A stretch of DNA of 64,000 nucleotides from contig CM067370.1 in assembly GCA_034401795.1 (NCBI GenBank), forward strand, positions 50,503,914 to 50,567,913. Direction: 5' to 3'. A model generated the notes under the pieces. It saw nothing but the letters and a program-made list of their open reading frames with translations, was not told where the DNA came from and searched no databases. Positions 1 through 11,440 of this stretch are shown here, piece after piece (position 1 is the first letter of the stretch; every line of letters begins with the position of its first letter). The DNA comes from Chaetoderma sp. LZ-2023a (taxonomy: Eukaryota; Mollusca; Caudofoveata; Chaetodermatida; Chaetodermatidae). Position numbers and translations under genes: made by a program.

Positions 1-76
1 TGTGCATGAATCAGTTGTGGGTGGAGCTTAGCTAGTGAACGGCGGGGAATAGCTAAAATTAATTAATGGGTGAAAG
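1..76. repeat. Partial family C hairpin element (right end)
   Basis: The stretch 'GTGGAGCTTAGCTAG' followed by 'GGGGAATAGCTAAA' resembles the right end of the element at 61070-61400 ('GTGGAGTTTAGCTAGAGATG'). The rest of the element would lie outside the window. Short and diverged, so tentative. Confidence 0.35.
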
Positions 77-77
77 T

Positions 78-223
78 TTACCAGTGGAATGACTGGCTCG
101 GTTTCCGAGCCAGGCAGTCTTTACAGTTGTAAATTTTCAAAAATAGTTTTCTCTTGGTCTGCAAATGGACATTTCCCAAGGCCGCTGTAGAAGCCGCTTT
201 TGGCCGGCTTAAGTGGTAAAGGA
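78..223. repeat. Family A palindromic MITE, left part truncated
   Basis: Contains the family A core: 'CCAGTGGAATGACTGGCTCG', an inverted arm 'AAATTTTCAAAAATAG', then 'GGTCTGCAAATGGACATTT', and ends 'AAAGGATTAA'. The left CCCTTTAA end is missing, so this is a 5'-truncated copy. Confidence 0.7.
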
Positions 224-365
224 TTAAGAAACTCATGCAATGGTGACAGCAATGATGCAAAGCAATAACCAGCATCAACACCATCAATATATTACAAATT
301 TCTTGTTCAAATTTACAATATAAGCCATATACATGCAGTATTAGCTGTCTATTAACATTCAATTC

Positions 366-742
366 ATGAATCCAGTTTCTTAGTCAATCATATGACATCA
401 TAATCTACATCAGATGTAGGCTGACTTCATAATCAATTACATCAATCATGAATGGCTCGATCTACATGTAGTCTGTCTTAAACGCTTAATAGTCCATCAG
501 GTTGTACGAATTGTAAGTCTACTATTTAATAAACATACTATACAATACACACAGGTAAGTTGTTGAATATTTTGAAACTAATTTGGCTTGGTGCTGTTGC
601 TGCCTTAGGCAGCACCAGCACCCATCAAATTGGTTTTAAAATATTCAACAACTTACTTGAGTGCTGGCCTATAGTTTTCTGAAAATTGGGAGTCAGAGAG
701 TGCAGGGATCAATCGATCCCAACACAAGCAAACTGGATTCAT
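366..742. mobile_element. Family C non-autonomous TIR/hairpin element
   Basis: Ends are inverted ('TGAATCCAGTTT' left, 'AAACTGGATTCA' right). The centre (about 556-655) is a palindrome: 'TTGAATATTTTGAAACTAAT' pairs with its inverted copy around a GCTGTTGCTGCC/GGCAGCA loop. Outer halves carry 'ATATGACATCATAAT' and 'GATCAATCGATCC', also seen in the copies at 39794, 55158 and 61070. No coding capacity, so it would depend on a transposase elsewhere. Confidence 0.7.
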
Positions 743-1116
743 CCATTTCTTTGTATACTCAATCAATCTCTATCCACTCACATACATGTACGCGCATGCA
801 CACTCTTATATACACGCACATAGGCTGACATGTGCATTCACAAGATATGCACATGGATGAGCATGCATGCACATGTATAAATTACATCTAGTGTTCAACA
901 TCTATGCATGAATAATGAACATGTTTAATTAGTTATGAAGTTCCCATCTTAATTTATACAAGTCTAAAGTCGATGATACAGAATCCCTGAAATGTGCAAT
1001 GTATGCATGTATATTGATTGACTAAAAGCATTGCCAGTTCTTGTAATATATAGTTCATTATATTTAAACAAATATTCATTGCCAGTAATCTCATTGAAAT
1101 ATATAAGGAAGATACA
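743..1116. other. Unassigned AT-rich spacer
   Basis: Alternating purine-pyrimidine words (CACATACATGTACGCGCATG and similar, about 777-870) are the only visible structure. No coding or element signal seen. Confidence 0.5.
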
Positions 1117-1120
1117 TTAA

Positions 1121-1348
1121 CCCGTAGCACTCAAGCCAGCCAAAAAACGTCGTCTGCAGTGGTCTTGAGAAATGTCCATTTACAGACCAAGAGAAGACTA
1201 TTTTTGAAAATTTACCACTGGAATGACTGGCTCGATAAACAAACCAGTCATTCCAGTGGTAAATTTTCAAAGATTGTCTTCTTGGTCTGCAAATGGACAT
1301 TTTCTGTGAGAAAATTGAAATTACATGTGTCTTGAAAAAATTCACGGT
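1121..1348. mobile_element. Family A palindromic MITE
   Basis: Preceded by TTAA, begins CCCGTAGCACTC, and carries both inverted arms ('GAAAATTTACCACTGGAATG' and its complement) around a GGCTCGATAAACAAACCAGTC loop region. It abuts the next copy, sharing one TTAA. Flanks and ends fit a piggyBac-type MITE; this class assignment is inferred. Confidence 0.8.
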
Positions 1349-1352
1349 TTAA

Positions 1353-1582
1353 CCCTTTAATGGTCATACTGGTCAAAATCGGCCTCCGCTATGGGCTTAT
1401 AGAATGTCCATTTACAGGCCAAGAGAATAACATTTTTGAAAATTTACCACTGGAATGACTGGCTCGATAACCGAGCCAGTCATTATGGTGATAAATTTTC
1501 AAAGATTATTTTCTTGACCTGTAAATGGACATTCAATAGGAAAATAATAAAATTTTCTTGACCAAATTTGACCATTAAAGGG
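1353..1582. mobile_element. Family A palindromic MITE with TTAA flanks
   Basis: TTAA on both sides; ends CCCTTTAATGGTCA and TGACCATTAAAGGG form perfect terminal inverted repeats. The central palindrome is GGCTCGATAACCGAGCC flanked by long inverted arms. This is one of the clearest copies for defining the family boundaries. Confidence 0.85.
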
Positions 1583-1734
1583 TTAATAATTGTATGCGTA
1601 TCACTTTATAACTAAAATTGACACTCAAACGTGGATTACAGAACTGCGTGACTCACCCATACCGTATCCTTTAATTCTTACATAACAGATATACACGTGT
1701 ACATGTATGACAAAATCGTTTTGTTGTAAGTCTA

Positions 1735-1850
1735 ATATTCTATTAAATATTTTGAGGCTACTTTGACTGAGAGCTGTTAACGTTGCTGATTTAGGTAGCA
1801 ATAAGTTCCAGTTAAATTACTTTGAAAATATTCAGCAGCTGTCATGCATT
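1735..1850. repeat. Diverged family B/C palindromic core
   Basis: 'TTAAATATTTTGAGGCTAC' pairs imperfectly with 'TACTTTGAAAATATTCAGCA' around a GAGCTGTTAACGTTGCTG centre. It matches the hairpin core shared by families B and C but has no clear ends. Confidence 0.5.
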
Positions 1851-1944
1851 TTTGTCCTGAATTGACAAATGGAATTTCAAAGGTTAAAGCGTTACTTATC
1901 GCTCATTAATCTGTTGAAAATTTGAAATTAATTTGATTAGGAGA

Positions 1945-2065
1945 TGTTGCAGTCATTCCAGTGGTAAATTTCCGAAAATACTCTTCTCTTCGTCTGCAAA
2001 TGTACATTTCTGAAGATGGTTGTTGAAGCTGTTTTCAGGTGATATGAGTGTTAAATGGGTAAACA
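1945..2065. repeat. Half copy of family A MITE
   Basis: Right half only: 'AGTCATTCCAGTGGTAAATT' through 'CTGCAAATGTACATTTCTG' to 'GAGTGTTAAATGGG'. The left arm is absent. Confidence 0.6.
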
Positions 2066-2479
2066 AGTCTGCTAGGGTTCAATGTTTCACCATCCCGTGT
2101 TCAATATAGATCTAGAAAATCTAGATTGTTATGACCATGTACACTACATACGTTTTTGTGTCTTCTGTGATTTTTAATGGCAGTTAATCTGTGTTCGTCC
2201 AAATATTCTGGACTTCTAGAAATGGTTTGTTTCAAAATTAAAATGTGATGTATTTTGAAATTATTTAGCTGAATGTTGTTACCCAGTCAATCACATAGTT
2301 TTTAATAACTACCGTAATCAGTATGTTTTAAATATTAGCTCTGTTAATCGTTATTAGACTGTGTATCGTGAAATCCATCAAATTCTTTGCAAATCTGTTG
2401 ATCAGTTTTTATACTTTTTTTTTTTGGGCGGGGTATTATGTAATGGCGCCGTCCATCCGGGCGGGCATACAGGCGGAGA

Positions 2480-3575
2480 TGCGGGCGGCAGAGTGTTTTC
2501 CGGATGATAACTCCATTACCGTTTGTCGGATCGCATTGAATCTTCATAGGGTGGTTGGACTAGGTCTTGGGAAAGAACCTATCGAAATCGACGATGATCC
2601 GACATCCAAGATGGCTGCCAACCACTGGCGGCCATCTTGAAAATTGGTTTCTGGATGATAACTCCATTATCGTTTATCGGATCGCTTTGAAACTTCATAG
2701 GGTGTTTGGACTAGGTCTGGGGAAGAAACCTATCGAAATCGATGATGATCCGAAATCCAAGATGGCCACCAGTCACCGGCGCCCATCTTGAAAATTGATT
2801 TCCGAATGATAACTCAGTTACCGTTTATCGGATCGCTTTGAAACTTCATAGGGTGGTTGGACTAGGTCTGCGGAAGAAACCTATCGAAATCGACAATGAT
2901 CCGAAATCCAAGATGACCACCAGTGGCCATCTTGAAAATTGGTTTCCAGATGATAACTCTGTTATCGTTTATCGGATCACTATGAAACTTCATAGGGTGG
3001 TTCGACTACCTCTGGGGAAGAAACCTATCGAGATTGACAATGATACAAACTCCAAGATGGCCGCCAGCCACCGATGGCCATCTTGAAAATTTGTTTCCAG
3101 ATGATAACTCCATTACCGTTTATCGGATCGCTTTGAAACTTCATGGGGTGGTTGGACTAGGTGTGGAGATGAAAGCTATCGAAATTGACAATGATCTGAA
3201 ATTCAAGATGGCCGCCAGCCACCTTCTTGAAAATTGGTTTCCGGATGATAACTCTGTTCCCGTTTATCGGATCGCTTTGAAACTTCATAGGGTGGTTGGA
3301 CTAGGTCTGGAGAAAAAAACCTATCGAAAGTAATGATGATTCAAACTCCAAGATGGCCGCCAGCCACGGGCTGCCATCTTGAAAGTTGGTTTCTGGATGA
3401 TATCTCTGTTACCATTTATCGGCTCACTTGGAATATGTCTGGTGAAGAAACTTATCGAAATTTACGATAATCCGAAATCCAATATGGCCGCTAGTCATTG
3501 ACAGCCATCTTGAAAATTGGTTTCCCGACGATACCTCCTTAACCGTTTAACGGATCGCTTTGACACTTCATAAGG
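2480..3575. repeat. Tandem array of eight ~150-bp units
   Basis: Successive units share 'GGATGATAACTCCATTACCG', 'ATCGCTTTGAAACTTCATAG', 'ACCTATCGAAATCGA' and 'CCAAGATGGCCGCCAGCCAC'. The GATAAC (or equivalent) marker recurs at 2505, 2657, 2808, 2952, 3103, 3247, 3399 and 3529, giving spacings of 130-152 bp. Each junction holds a small inverted repeat, 'CCAAGATGGC...GCCATCTTG'. Short open frames of 74-99 codons across the array are by-products of the repeat. Confidence 0.85.
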
Positions 3576-3599
3576 ATGACTTGTCTGATGGGTCTGAGG

Positions 3600-3860
3600 A
3601 AGAAATAAATATTTTCTTCTTCTTGTCGTTCGCTGATCATACCGCCAGTCCTGTAAGTGACTATCGACATGATCATAAGTGTTAAGTGCGTGGATCCATG
3701 GTTTATTAGAGTGCGCCGTGCGGCCTGGAACCTCTGTCTTCAGCACTCGAGGTTTCTGTCAGGGTTACCTCACCCTTACCTTCTTTAGTCGCCCCTTACA
3801 ACACGCAGATGATACGGAAGGTGTATTCTAAGCCCCACCTACAGGGCAGATAAATATTTT
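3600..3860. repeat. SINE-like conserved segment
   Basis: The stretch about 3755-3845 contains 'GTCAGGGTTACCTCACCC', 'TTTAGTCGCCCCTTACAACA' and 'GTGTATTCTAAGCCCCACC'. It resembles a conserved domain I associate with invertebrate SINEs ('GTCGCCTCTTACGACACGCAG'). No tRNA-like head with clear A and B boxes was found. The SINE assignment is from memory of the motif and is tentative. Confidence 0.4.
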
Positions 3861-4750
3861 CTGATATCTGTCATTCATTGTGTTGTCATCATCGCGGAGT
3901 ATTATGCGCCGTTTGCGGAGCTCTTTGTTTTGTTTGAGATTAGTTAAAGAATGTTATTACTCCATGAATAAGCAGCATCGAAAAGTATTTACATTGTTCA
4001 ATGCACAGAAAAATACATGAGAATGCAAATATGGCTTGTCGCTAATGCGTGTTATCCGCTAATTCTCGGCCTGAAAAAATAGTCTTATTAAAGGTAGCGT
4101 ATTAACATATTATATTGTACTTATATTTATATAGAGTATATAGACATTATGGCAAAATGACCCGACTTTCACCATACTTGAAGTTAATGGTAACCCATTC
4201 AATACTAAAATATCAGTATCTGGAAAACTGATTGGAAAACTTATGATACATGTATGTTGAGAATAATTTGACTGAGAGTTATTGATGCCTTTTGAAACAC
4301 CATTGTCTACCAAACAATTTATTTCATAGTTCAACACAGTATTTTATATCTTAAATGGTTAGTCGTCATATCTGGTGTGTAGGGCCGCAAGCGTACACTC
4401 TAGCTTATGTATCATTGTAATTGTATGTAATATATGCTAAATATTGCTGATCATTTTGAAATTTTTTTACTGTATTCAATGCTGCCATAACAGAGTGGGG
4501 ATTTCAGTCAACATCATTAAATTCTTCAGCAGATTTCATATGTAATTATTTTTGGAATCAGACATTTTGTATAGTCAGAATAACAAATGTTAACTTGTAC
4601 TTGTGATCATAAGGCTGTGTGTCTCTGGCAATGTACACATTTCTTGGTCAAAGACATGATTAGGAATAAATACATATACTCTTGGTTTCGCTCGACTGAG
4701 CTGTTGTAACCAGGTACTTCACTACGAATGCACAGAAATCAACTTAATTA
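3861..4750. other. Unassigned spacer
   Basis: AT-rich sequence without a recognisable element, splice-flanked exon or long open frame. The 75-codon minus-strand frame at 4110-4337 has no recognisable domain. Confidence 0.5.
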
Positions 4751-4751
4751 A

Positions 4752-4953
4752 CTCTTGGACCCTTACTGATCAAAAATGACAAATTATCTATGCTGTAAGA
4801 AATATGCTGTTAAATATTTTGAAACTGATTTGACTGGGAGCTGTTGCTGCCTATGGAAGCAACAGCTGCCACTCAAATTACCTTCAAAATATTCAACAGC
4901 TTTCCTGTATAGTTGTCTTGAAATGGAGACATTGACATTTCAAGGGTTTAAAT
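4752..4953. mobile_element. Family B hairpin element
   Basis: The central palindrome runs from 'GCTGTTAAATATTTTGAAAC' to 'CTTCAAAATATTCAACAGC' with a GCTGTTGCTGCC...GGAAGCAACAGC centre. It is bordered by TTAACTCTTGG on the left and AAATGGTTAA on the right, giving TTAA flanks as in family A. Confidence 0.65.
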
Positions 4954-5272
4954 GGTTAATTTTTAATAAAGCTAAATACTGGTAAGAAATCTTCTGACAA
5001 AATTTCGAAAATAATTTCAATTTAATTTTGTGGCGGAACAATTTGTTTAAATTTCCATCAGCTCCTTTAAGAGCGGTATAATGCGTACAGTATGCATGTG
5101 TAATTATATACATTTATATGCAATTTATAAAGTAATAAGTGTGACATTTAGCTAGCTCAATATGGCATGAAAAGTGTTAAGCTGATTTTTCAGCTAGGTG
5201 TGTTTTTCCTTCTGCTTTTCCTAATCCTCTTTCTTTTCCAGATTGTGGAATTGTGTGTTATATAGCCTTTAA

Positions 5273-5465
5273 CCTTTCATGGGCCAGGGTCTCCATTATA
5301 AGACTGTGTACCAGTATGCTGCTAATCTGTCTGAAACTAATTTAACTGGAACCTATTGTCACATGTTAAATTATTTTAAACCATTTTCAACAGAATATTC
5401 CATATAAATATTCCATATATTGGTATCTAAAAGGGTGTCATTTTGGGTATGAAAGGTTTGAATGG
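5273..5465. mobile_element. Diverged family B hairpin element
   Basis: Left TTAA then CCTTTCATGGG; right 'TATGAAAGG' then 'TTTGAATGGTTAA'. The ends are inverted. The degenerate core reads 'GTCTGAAACTAATTTAACTG' and 'TTATTTTAAACCATTTTCAA'. Confidence 0.55.
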
Positions 5466-5469
5466 TTAA

Positions 5470-6090
5470 AGAACTACGCTTACACTTGAGTCAAACATAT
5501 GAGAGCTAAGCGATCAGTCGATCGTATAATTATAATATATATCCATGATAACAGCTTTGCCAATAATTAGGATCTACATGTACCTGGCTTTATATATTAG
5601 GATCTACCTGCATGTTATACAGTAGTTTTTCTAACTATTTAATGTATGCGTAAGTGGATTTGTCTAAAGATAGCATACCTGTATATGTTCTTTCTCTACA
5701 TTTGTCATTTTGTGACAAAACTTGATTTGTATTGACATACAGGGGGCTGGTCTGAGATAGCGTTAGAAGCTTGTACACTGTTCTTATTTCTGGAATCTGT
5801 TTGTATTTTTCATTTAAAGGTTGTTAAAAAATGAGAGCTTTATTTACCTGTAATTTATCTAGTGTTGGTCCTCGCTCAGGTTTATTGGGCTTATTTTACT
5901 GATTGGGTAGATTTGAGTTAGTCGTATACCATATACATGTAGTGTACTAAAGCCCTTCAGCGCAACTTTAGACAGATGAGCTGTGAAATTGAATAACATA
6001 GTCACAAGAGAAGGATTATTATACCTCATGTTTTTGCCATTTGATTTATTTGTGCTGATAGTTGGAATATTCTGTACTATTGATAAAATT
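5470..6090. other. Unassigned spacer
   Basis: No element, exon or RNA gene recognised. AT-rich with scattered ACATGTA words. Confidence 0.5.
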
Positions 6091-6092
6091 AT

Positions 6093-6340
6093 CTCTTTAG
6101 TCATTTAATGGTCAAAACTAGTAAAGAATATTTAGATTTATGTTTAAAATTAACTGGACATCCATTTGCAGGGTCAAGAGAAGACTACATGTATTTTTTA
6201 TATTATTCAATGGATTGGCTAACTCTTTTACCGGGCCAGCAATTCCAGTGGTAAATTTTCAAACATATTCTTCTGCAAATGGCCATTCCTCAAGACCACA
6301 GCTTGAAGCTGGTTTTGGCCAGCTTGTCAATTAAGGTGTT
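6093..6340. mobile_element. Diverged family A MITE
   Basis: Contains 'CCATTTGCAGGGTCAAGAGA', 'GCAATTCCAGTGGTAAATTT', 'CTGCAAATGGCCATTCCTC' and 'TTTTGGCCAGC'. The left end (TTTAATGGTCAAAAC) and right end are degraded. Confidence 0.6.
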
Positions 6341-6436
6341 AAATGTGTGGCATTCAAAAACATATACATGTAACTTATTGATAAATGTTACTATTGTTAT
6401 GACATGTATTGATTGTTTTGAGTTATTATTGCTTAA

Positions 6437-6669
6437 CCCTTCAACCCTTAAATTTGTTCAGGAAAATTTCAATTTTCTCATAGAAAGTGTCCGTTTGCAG
6501 ACCCAAGAGAAGACTATTTTTGAAAATTTACCACTGGAATGACTGGCTCGGTTACCGAGCCAGTCATTCCAGTGGTAAATTTTCAAAAATAGTCTTCTCT
6601 TGGTCTGCAAATGGACATTTCTGGAGACCACTGCAGAAGGCGTTTTCGGCCGATATGAATGTTAAAGGG
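6437..6669. mobile_element. Family A MITE, near-perfect palindrome
   Basis: TTAA flanks at 6433-6436 and 6670-6673; ends CCCTTCAACCC and GTTAAAGGG. The core has ~65-bp inverted arms running from 'TTTGCAGACCCAAGAG' through 'CACTGGAATGACTGGCTCGG' to a perfect centre TTACCGAGCC. It is the best preserved copy here and could serve as the family type. Confidence 0.88.
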
Positions 6670-6764
6670 TTAAGTTGCATACTATTTGAAAACAGATTTA
6701 CTTTTAAGACTTCGTTAACAATTTACTGGTCAGAATTTGTCAAGCAAATGTATAGTGTTGCTTA

Positions 6765-6852
6765 GTGAATGTCCATTTACAGGCCATGAGAGGATTATTT
6801 TTGAAAATCTAATACTTGAATGACTGGCACAGTTATCTAGGCATACATTCCC
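6765..6852. repeat. Half copy of family A MITE
   Basis: Left arm only: 'GAATGTCCATTTACAGGCCA', 'TTTTTGAAAATCTAATACTT', 'GAATGACTGGC'. The pairing arm is absent. Confidence 0.55.
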
Positions 6853-6887
6853 GTCCTAGATGTGCTTTTAGGCCCTTGGCCATTTAA

Positions 6888-7097
6888 CCCTGAAAATGGC
6901 CAAGACAGCTTTTGCAGTGGTTTTGGGAAGTGTCCATTTGCAGACCAAGAGAAGACTATTTTTGAAAATTTAGCACTGAAGTGACTGGCTTGATAACTGA
7001 GCCAGTCATTCCAATGGTAGATTTTCAAAAATAGTCTTCATCTGGAAATAGACATTTTCTTCGAGAAAATTTAAATTTTCTAAAAGAAATTTAAGGG
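6888..7097. mobile_element. Family A MITE
   Basis: Follows TTAA at 6884-6887, begins CCCTGAAAATGGCC and ends TTTAAGGG. Inverted arms surround GGCTTGATAACTGAGCC. Confidence 0.75.
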
Positions 7098-7099
7098 AG

Positions 7100-7315
7100 T
7101 TAATGGTGAAGCAGGCTAAGACCAGCTAATGTAGTGGTCTTCTGAAATGTCCATTTGCAGATTAAGAGAAAACTGCGAAAAAGATTACCACTCAACTTGA
7201 CTGGCTAGATTACTAAGTCAGTCCCTAAGTGGTAAAATGTCTTTTGTTGGTTCGCAAATGAAGATCTTCTATAAGAGAATTTTAATTTTATCAAATAAAT
7301 TTGATCATTAAAGGG
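7100..7315. mobile_element. Diverged family A MITE
   Basis: Arms 'AATGTCCATTTGCAGATTAA' and 'TGGTTCGCAAATGAAGAT' around 'GACTGGCTAGATTACTAAGT'. Ends GATCATTAAAGGG. It lies directly after the previous copy. Confidence 0.65.
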
Positions 7316-7319
7316 TTAG

Positions 7320-8045
7320 TGGTGTGAGATTAGTACTAGAGGTATCACATTACTGACGGTTATTCCTCCAGTGCTTAGGGTTTACATTGAAGCTTTGTGT
7401 TAATTCTTGTTTGTGGATATGAACTGCTACTGAATTTATGTATGCTTGTTTGGTCTATCACACTATTGGGATCTGTTCATCTTTATGGTCATCTTTGTTC
7501 AGTGTATCTATGTAAAAGAAAATCTTGTATACATTTGTAAATTTATATTGTGTAAGTGAATTGCATACATCTGTTGTACTTGTCCATCAATACATTTCAT
7601 TCACTGTCATACATGTACCAAATTTAATTAAGCATTTTCCCTATTGAATTAAAATATGCGATAAATTTGGAATTACTTGTAGTTTGCGTATTTGAAATTG
7701 TTAGTAAATTTTCAAGATAATTTGCCTGAAATGGATGTGTCGTCCGGAAAATTATTACCGAAATGCCAGGATCTTTTCCATGCTTGTTTGTTATAATTCA
7801 GTTATAAGTGAATGAGTGTAATAGGTGACAAGAGGACGTTTTGAAACCTCACAGTTTTATAAAATATTTCATTTGAATAACTATTATCGTAGATTTAAGT
7901 TATTTCCATGATATTATAGTTAAATTTTGCTGATATTGAATAGAATCTAACTGAAAGTTGTTGCTGTAATAGGCATCAATGACATTTTGTCAAATTGTTT
8001 TTTAAATAAAGGCACTGCTCAATATATATTGGTAGATGTATTTGA
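7320..8045. other. Unassigned spacer
   Basis: AT-rich, no recognisable coding or repeat structure except a remnant 'CTAACTGAAAGTTGTTGCTG' near 7948 that resembles the family B/C core. Confidence 0.45.
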
Positions 8046-8053
8046 CCCTTTAA

Positions 8054-8274
8054 CCCTCAAATTGGTTCAAGAAAATTGCTATCTTCTCAATGAAAATGTA
8101 CATTTGCAGACTATTTCTTTAAATAGATCATTGGAAGGGCTGGCTCGTTTATTCCGGCCAGTCATTCTCTAGATACATTTTCAAAAATAGTTTTCTCTTA
8201 GGCTGCAATTGGACATTTCTCAAAACCAGTGGAAATGGTGTTTGTGACCAGCTTTATCATTAACAGTTAAAGGG
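8054..8274. mobile_element. Family A MITE with TTAA flanks
   Basis: TTAA at 8050-8053 and 8275-8278; ends CCCTCAAATTGG and AGTTAAAGGG. The arms are diverged ('TCATTGGAAGGGCTGGCTCG'). Confidence 0.72.
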
Positions 8275-8281
8275 TTAATGA

Positions 8282-8472
8282 CCCTTCAACACTCATATTA
8301 GCCAAAAATGGTTTCTACAGTAATCTTGCAAAATGTCCATTTGCAGAGCAAGAGAAGACTATTTTTGAAAATTTGCCTCTGGAATGACTGGCTTGATAAC
8401 CGAGCCAGTCATTTATCTGCAAATGGACATTTTCTATGAAAAGTTTTTTTAAAAGATTCGAGGGTTAAAGGG
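8282..8472. mobile_element. Family A MITE
   Basis: Starts CCCTTCAACACTCATATTAG and ends GGTTAAAGGG followed by TTAA. It sits only a few bases from the previous copy in the same array. Core GGCTTGATAACCGAGCC. Confidence 0.75.
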
Positions 8473-8479
8473 TTAATAG

Positions 8480-10095
8480 CCTGTGATTGAAAAATGTGAT
8501 TGAAACTTTTGACAGCAAAGACATGAAAGAAGATGAAAATTGTTTGCATGCATGATTAGACAACTTTATATACAGATATCTATGACAGGTTCATATTACT
8601 AGAGTCTCGAGTGTTCAACATACAATGCCATCAATATAGCACGTTTATTAAACATGGAAGCCTCTCACGTCACGATGATGAGCCACTAGTTTCAGTTGCA
8701 GCTGGTACCTGTGTGGTATTGAACCATATGATAGAAGAAAGGTTATTGTTATACATTCAGGTGGAAATATGCTGACAAATAACTGTACAAATCTATATAA
8801 TTTGTTGATCCTGTCAAATTGAATTTCTTTTTCTGTGTTTTATTTCTCATAGAAATATTTTAGCGTGTTTGCTACATTTATATAGATAAGTTCTATGAAT
8901 TGTTTAATATGTACTGTTTATGTAGACATATGATAATGAGGTATGGAAAAAATAAATCTGTTAAGTTATGTATTTAGTAAAAATAAATACAGTTTTTATA
9001 TTGGATGGTCAGAGATTTAACCATTTAATCAACAATTCCTAGATAATCTGAGCGCAATTGAGAAACATTCATTTAAACTCTGGCTAAATTCTTTGAAAAC
9101 TATTTGACCTTCAGTCAACCAGTTCAATCAATCCAAATGTTTATCAGGTGTCTAAAATAGTATCCAAGTATATAGTTAATGACTATACATTATTTAACAT
9201 GAGAAGGGTTTAGTGCTCTCATTTTTGCTGTTATAATTTGAACGGAATATATATTAATATATATATATATATGCTATATGTAGTTTTTAATATTTAATTT
9301 CAGTCGTGTGTTTTGAATATAATATGTGGTTATATCTATGTTATTAACAGGAAGATATATCTACATTTATATGCTATACCTGCGCATATATAGTGAGATA
9401 GTACGTTAGAAACATTATACATGTTTGTGCCTTGCAAAGTGATAATAGTTAGACACATGAATCCACTACTCAGTTTTTCATTGGGACGTTTATATATATA
9501 TCTATCTATACATTTGTGTTGGAATAAGTTTGTTCAAAGCAATTAAAAGAGGCTTACAGTCCATCATAATGATGCGGTGAATTTACCTCTTGATATGAGA
9601 AATTATACAGAGGTGTAATTAATTACACAACCATGATTCGACGTTGGAAAAGTGTCAATTTCACAGGTGGATTAATTGTGGTTAATCGGACCCCGAGAAT
9701 CAAAGAAAATACAGGTAGATTAATTACTTATTTAATTTGTGTACATAATTAATCCCTTTCTTGCTAATATCCCAGCAGTAACATTTGAATGTTTGCTTTT
9801 ACATGTAATTTGACTACCCTATGCACAATTACAGCAGAAAATATTTTCACAAATGTAACTGAAAATTATTACTGCCCAACAGTCGTGATGTGTCAAATGA
9901 GCAGGTCGACTACACAACTTATTAATCATGAGATGACATTCAGCATAAAACAGTAAGATTTTCTCTAATGTTATGCATTTATAATTTTAAATGTTGGTAT
10001 AAGTGGCTGAATGAAATTAGATTTTAACTTAAATTATCACGTTTTGTGTTCATGGAACTAACTATATGCTATAATAGTGCTTGATCATACATTAA
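8480..10095. other. Unassigned AT-rich region
   Basis: About 1.6 kb with no recognisable exon, element or long frame. Contains a short (TA)n tract at about 9252-9272 and a TATATATCTATCTA run near 9491-9512. Confidence 0.5.
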
Positions 10096-10103
10096 TCATT
10101 TAA

Positions 10104-10326
10104 CTCTGATGCTGGACAAGAATGGCTTCAGTAGTGGTTTGAGAACTATCCATATGCAGACCAAGAGAAGACTATTTTAAAAGAATTATGATGAATGACT
10201 GGCTCGATAGCCAAGTCAGTCCTTCCAGTGATAAATTCAAAAAAATATTTAGATCGCTTGGTCTACAAATGAACAGTTTGTGTGAGAAAATTTTAATTTT
10301 CTTGAACAAATATCAGGGTTAAAGGG
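10104..10326. mobile_element. Family A MITE with TTAA flanks
   Basis: TTAA at 10100-10103 and 10327-10330; left CTCTGATGCTGG, right GGTTAAAGGG. Core 'GAATGACTGGCTCGATAGCC' with its inverted partner. Confidence 0.72.
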
Positions 10327-10329
10327 TTA

Positions 10330-11130
10330 ATTATACTGATTCCAGAATACATGCATATTCACCGGCAAGTCATCATTATCGAAAATACACCAATTCCTAG
10401 CAAGAGAATTAAAAGAGAATATTCTTGGAAACAATGACATACCTCCATTATCTCTCAACATAACTGTTTAAAAATTGCTGAATAATAATAACTATTTCAT
10501 GGACGCGGCGCCCGGGTGCAATAGGTGTGTGCCTACATGTATGTACCTCTGGTCTTGCGTACATTAAATGCACCACTATCTCACATCATTGATAACTTAT
10601 AGCTCTGTGCAGTGTAGTTGGTGAATCCAGTGCTGTTAATTTTGTGGAGTTTGTGTCTTGGAGGTCAGTGGTAAGGATTTGGATAATGCGGAATAGCATA
10701 TATGTGCTGCAATGGCCCTTTAAGTTGAACTGTCTTGAAACGGGGGTGTCACATGCTGCCTTTCTATAGAAGTACATTTTGTAAGTGATGCTTCTGAGGT
10801 GTTCCTTGATTTCTTAGATTATGCGAGACTTACCTGCGAGGTTAGGTGGAGAAAAACTCAATTATACCTCGATCAAATTGCGTAGTGGGAGAGAATGTGC
10901 ATGCATGTGAAATGCATATTTCGCAGCTGACTAAATTCATCTGTATTTAGAAAAAGGGGTGGGTTCATTTTAGCCTCTTCTAAAGACTCATGTTCCCATC
11001 TTGGTGGGCATTGAATACTGCGTAATTTACTCGAGGTATGTACAATGTAATTATGATTGTATTTCACCTGCCTTTGCAGGTAAGCCTCGTCTAATCTAAT
11101 AATTATACTATCAATCACATTCCTTGTATT
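10330..11130. other. Unassigned spacer
   Basis: Two minus-strand open frames (10586-10777, 10873-11118) show no recognisable domain. A GC-rich word GGACGCGGCGCCCGGGTGC occurs near 10501. No function assigned. Confidence 0.45.
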
Positions 11131-11216
11131 CCATAATCTGGCTGAAGAGATCGATTCTTAAGGACACCGTAGAATTAAAAGAATAATAACAACATACATA
11201 ATGCTTGACCAGGCCG

Positions 11217-11440
11217 CCAAACCCCCAAAAATTCCACTGGGAGGGGTGGATCCGCCAATCTGGTTCTTTTCTGCCCATATATAGTCAAGATCGACTCAAT
11301 CCACGGGCTTGTCCAGGAAGGGTATAAAAGGGAAGAAAATTCCACTCCAGATCATTCAAACTTGGTCTCACATCGAAACCAAGCGTCAGGCTTAACAACC
11401 TTCAACGAGTAGCTGATATAACTGACTGCGTTGTTATCAT
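11217..11440 (+). repeat. LTR-like promoter repeat, copy 1
   Basis: Shared with 12804-13045 (+) and 63105-63345 (-). Common blocks include 'AATCTGGTTCTTTTCTG', 'CCATATATAGTCAAGATCGA', 'AGGGTATAAAAGGGAAGAAA' and 'TTGGTCTCACATCGA'. The arrangement (TATA box, then a conserved leader) suggests a retroelement promoter, perhaps from an LTR; that is an inference. Confidence 0.65.
11325..11332 (+). promoter_or_regulatory. TATA box in LTR-like repeat
   Basis: TATAAAAG, perfectly conserved in all three copies of the surrounding repeat. An upstream CATATATAGTC is conserved too. Confidence 0.5.

Noticed and set aside
2368-3333. Four short ORFs suggesting a repeat protein family
   Set aside because: By-products of a ~150-bp DNA tandem array; unit lengths of 144-152 bp shift the frame repeatedly.
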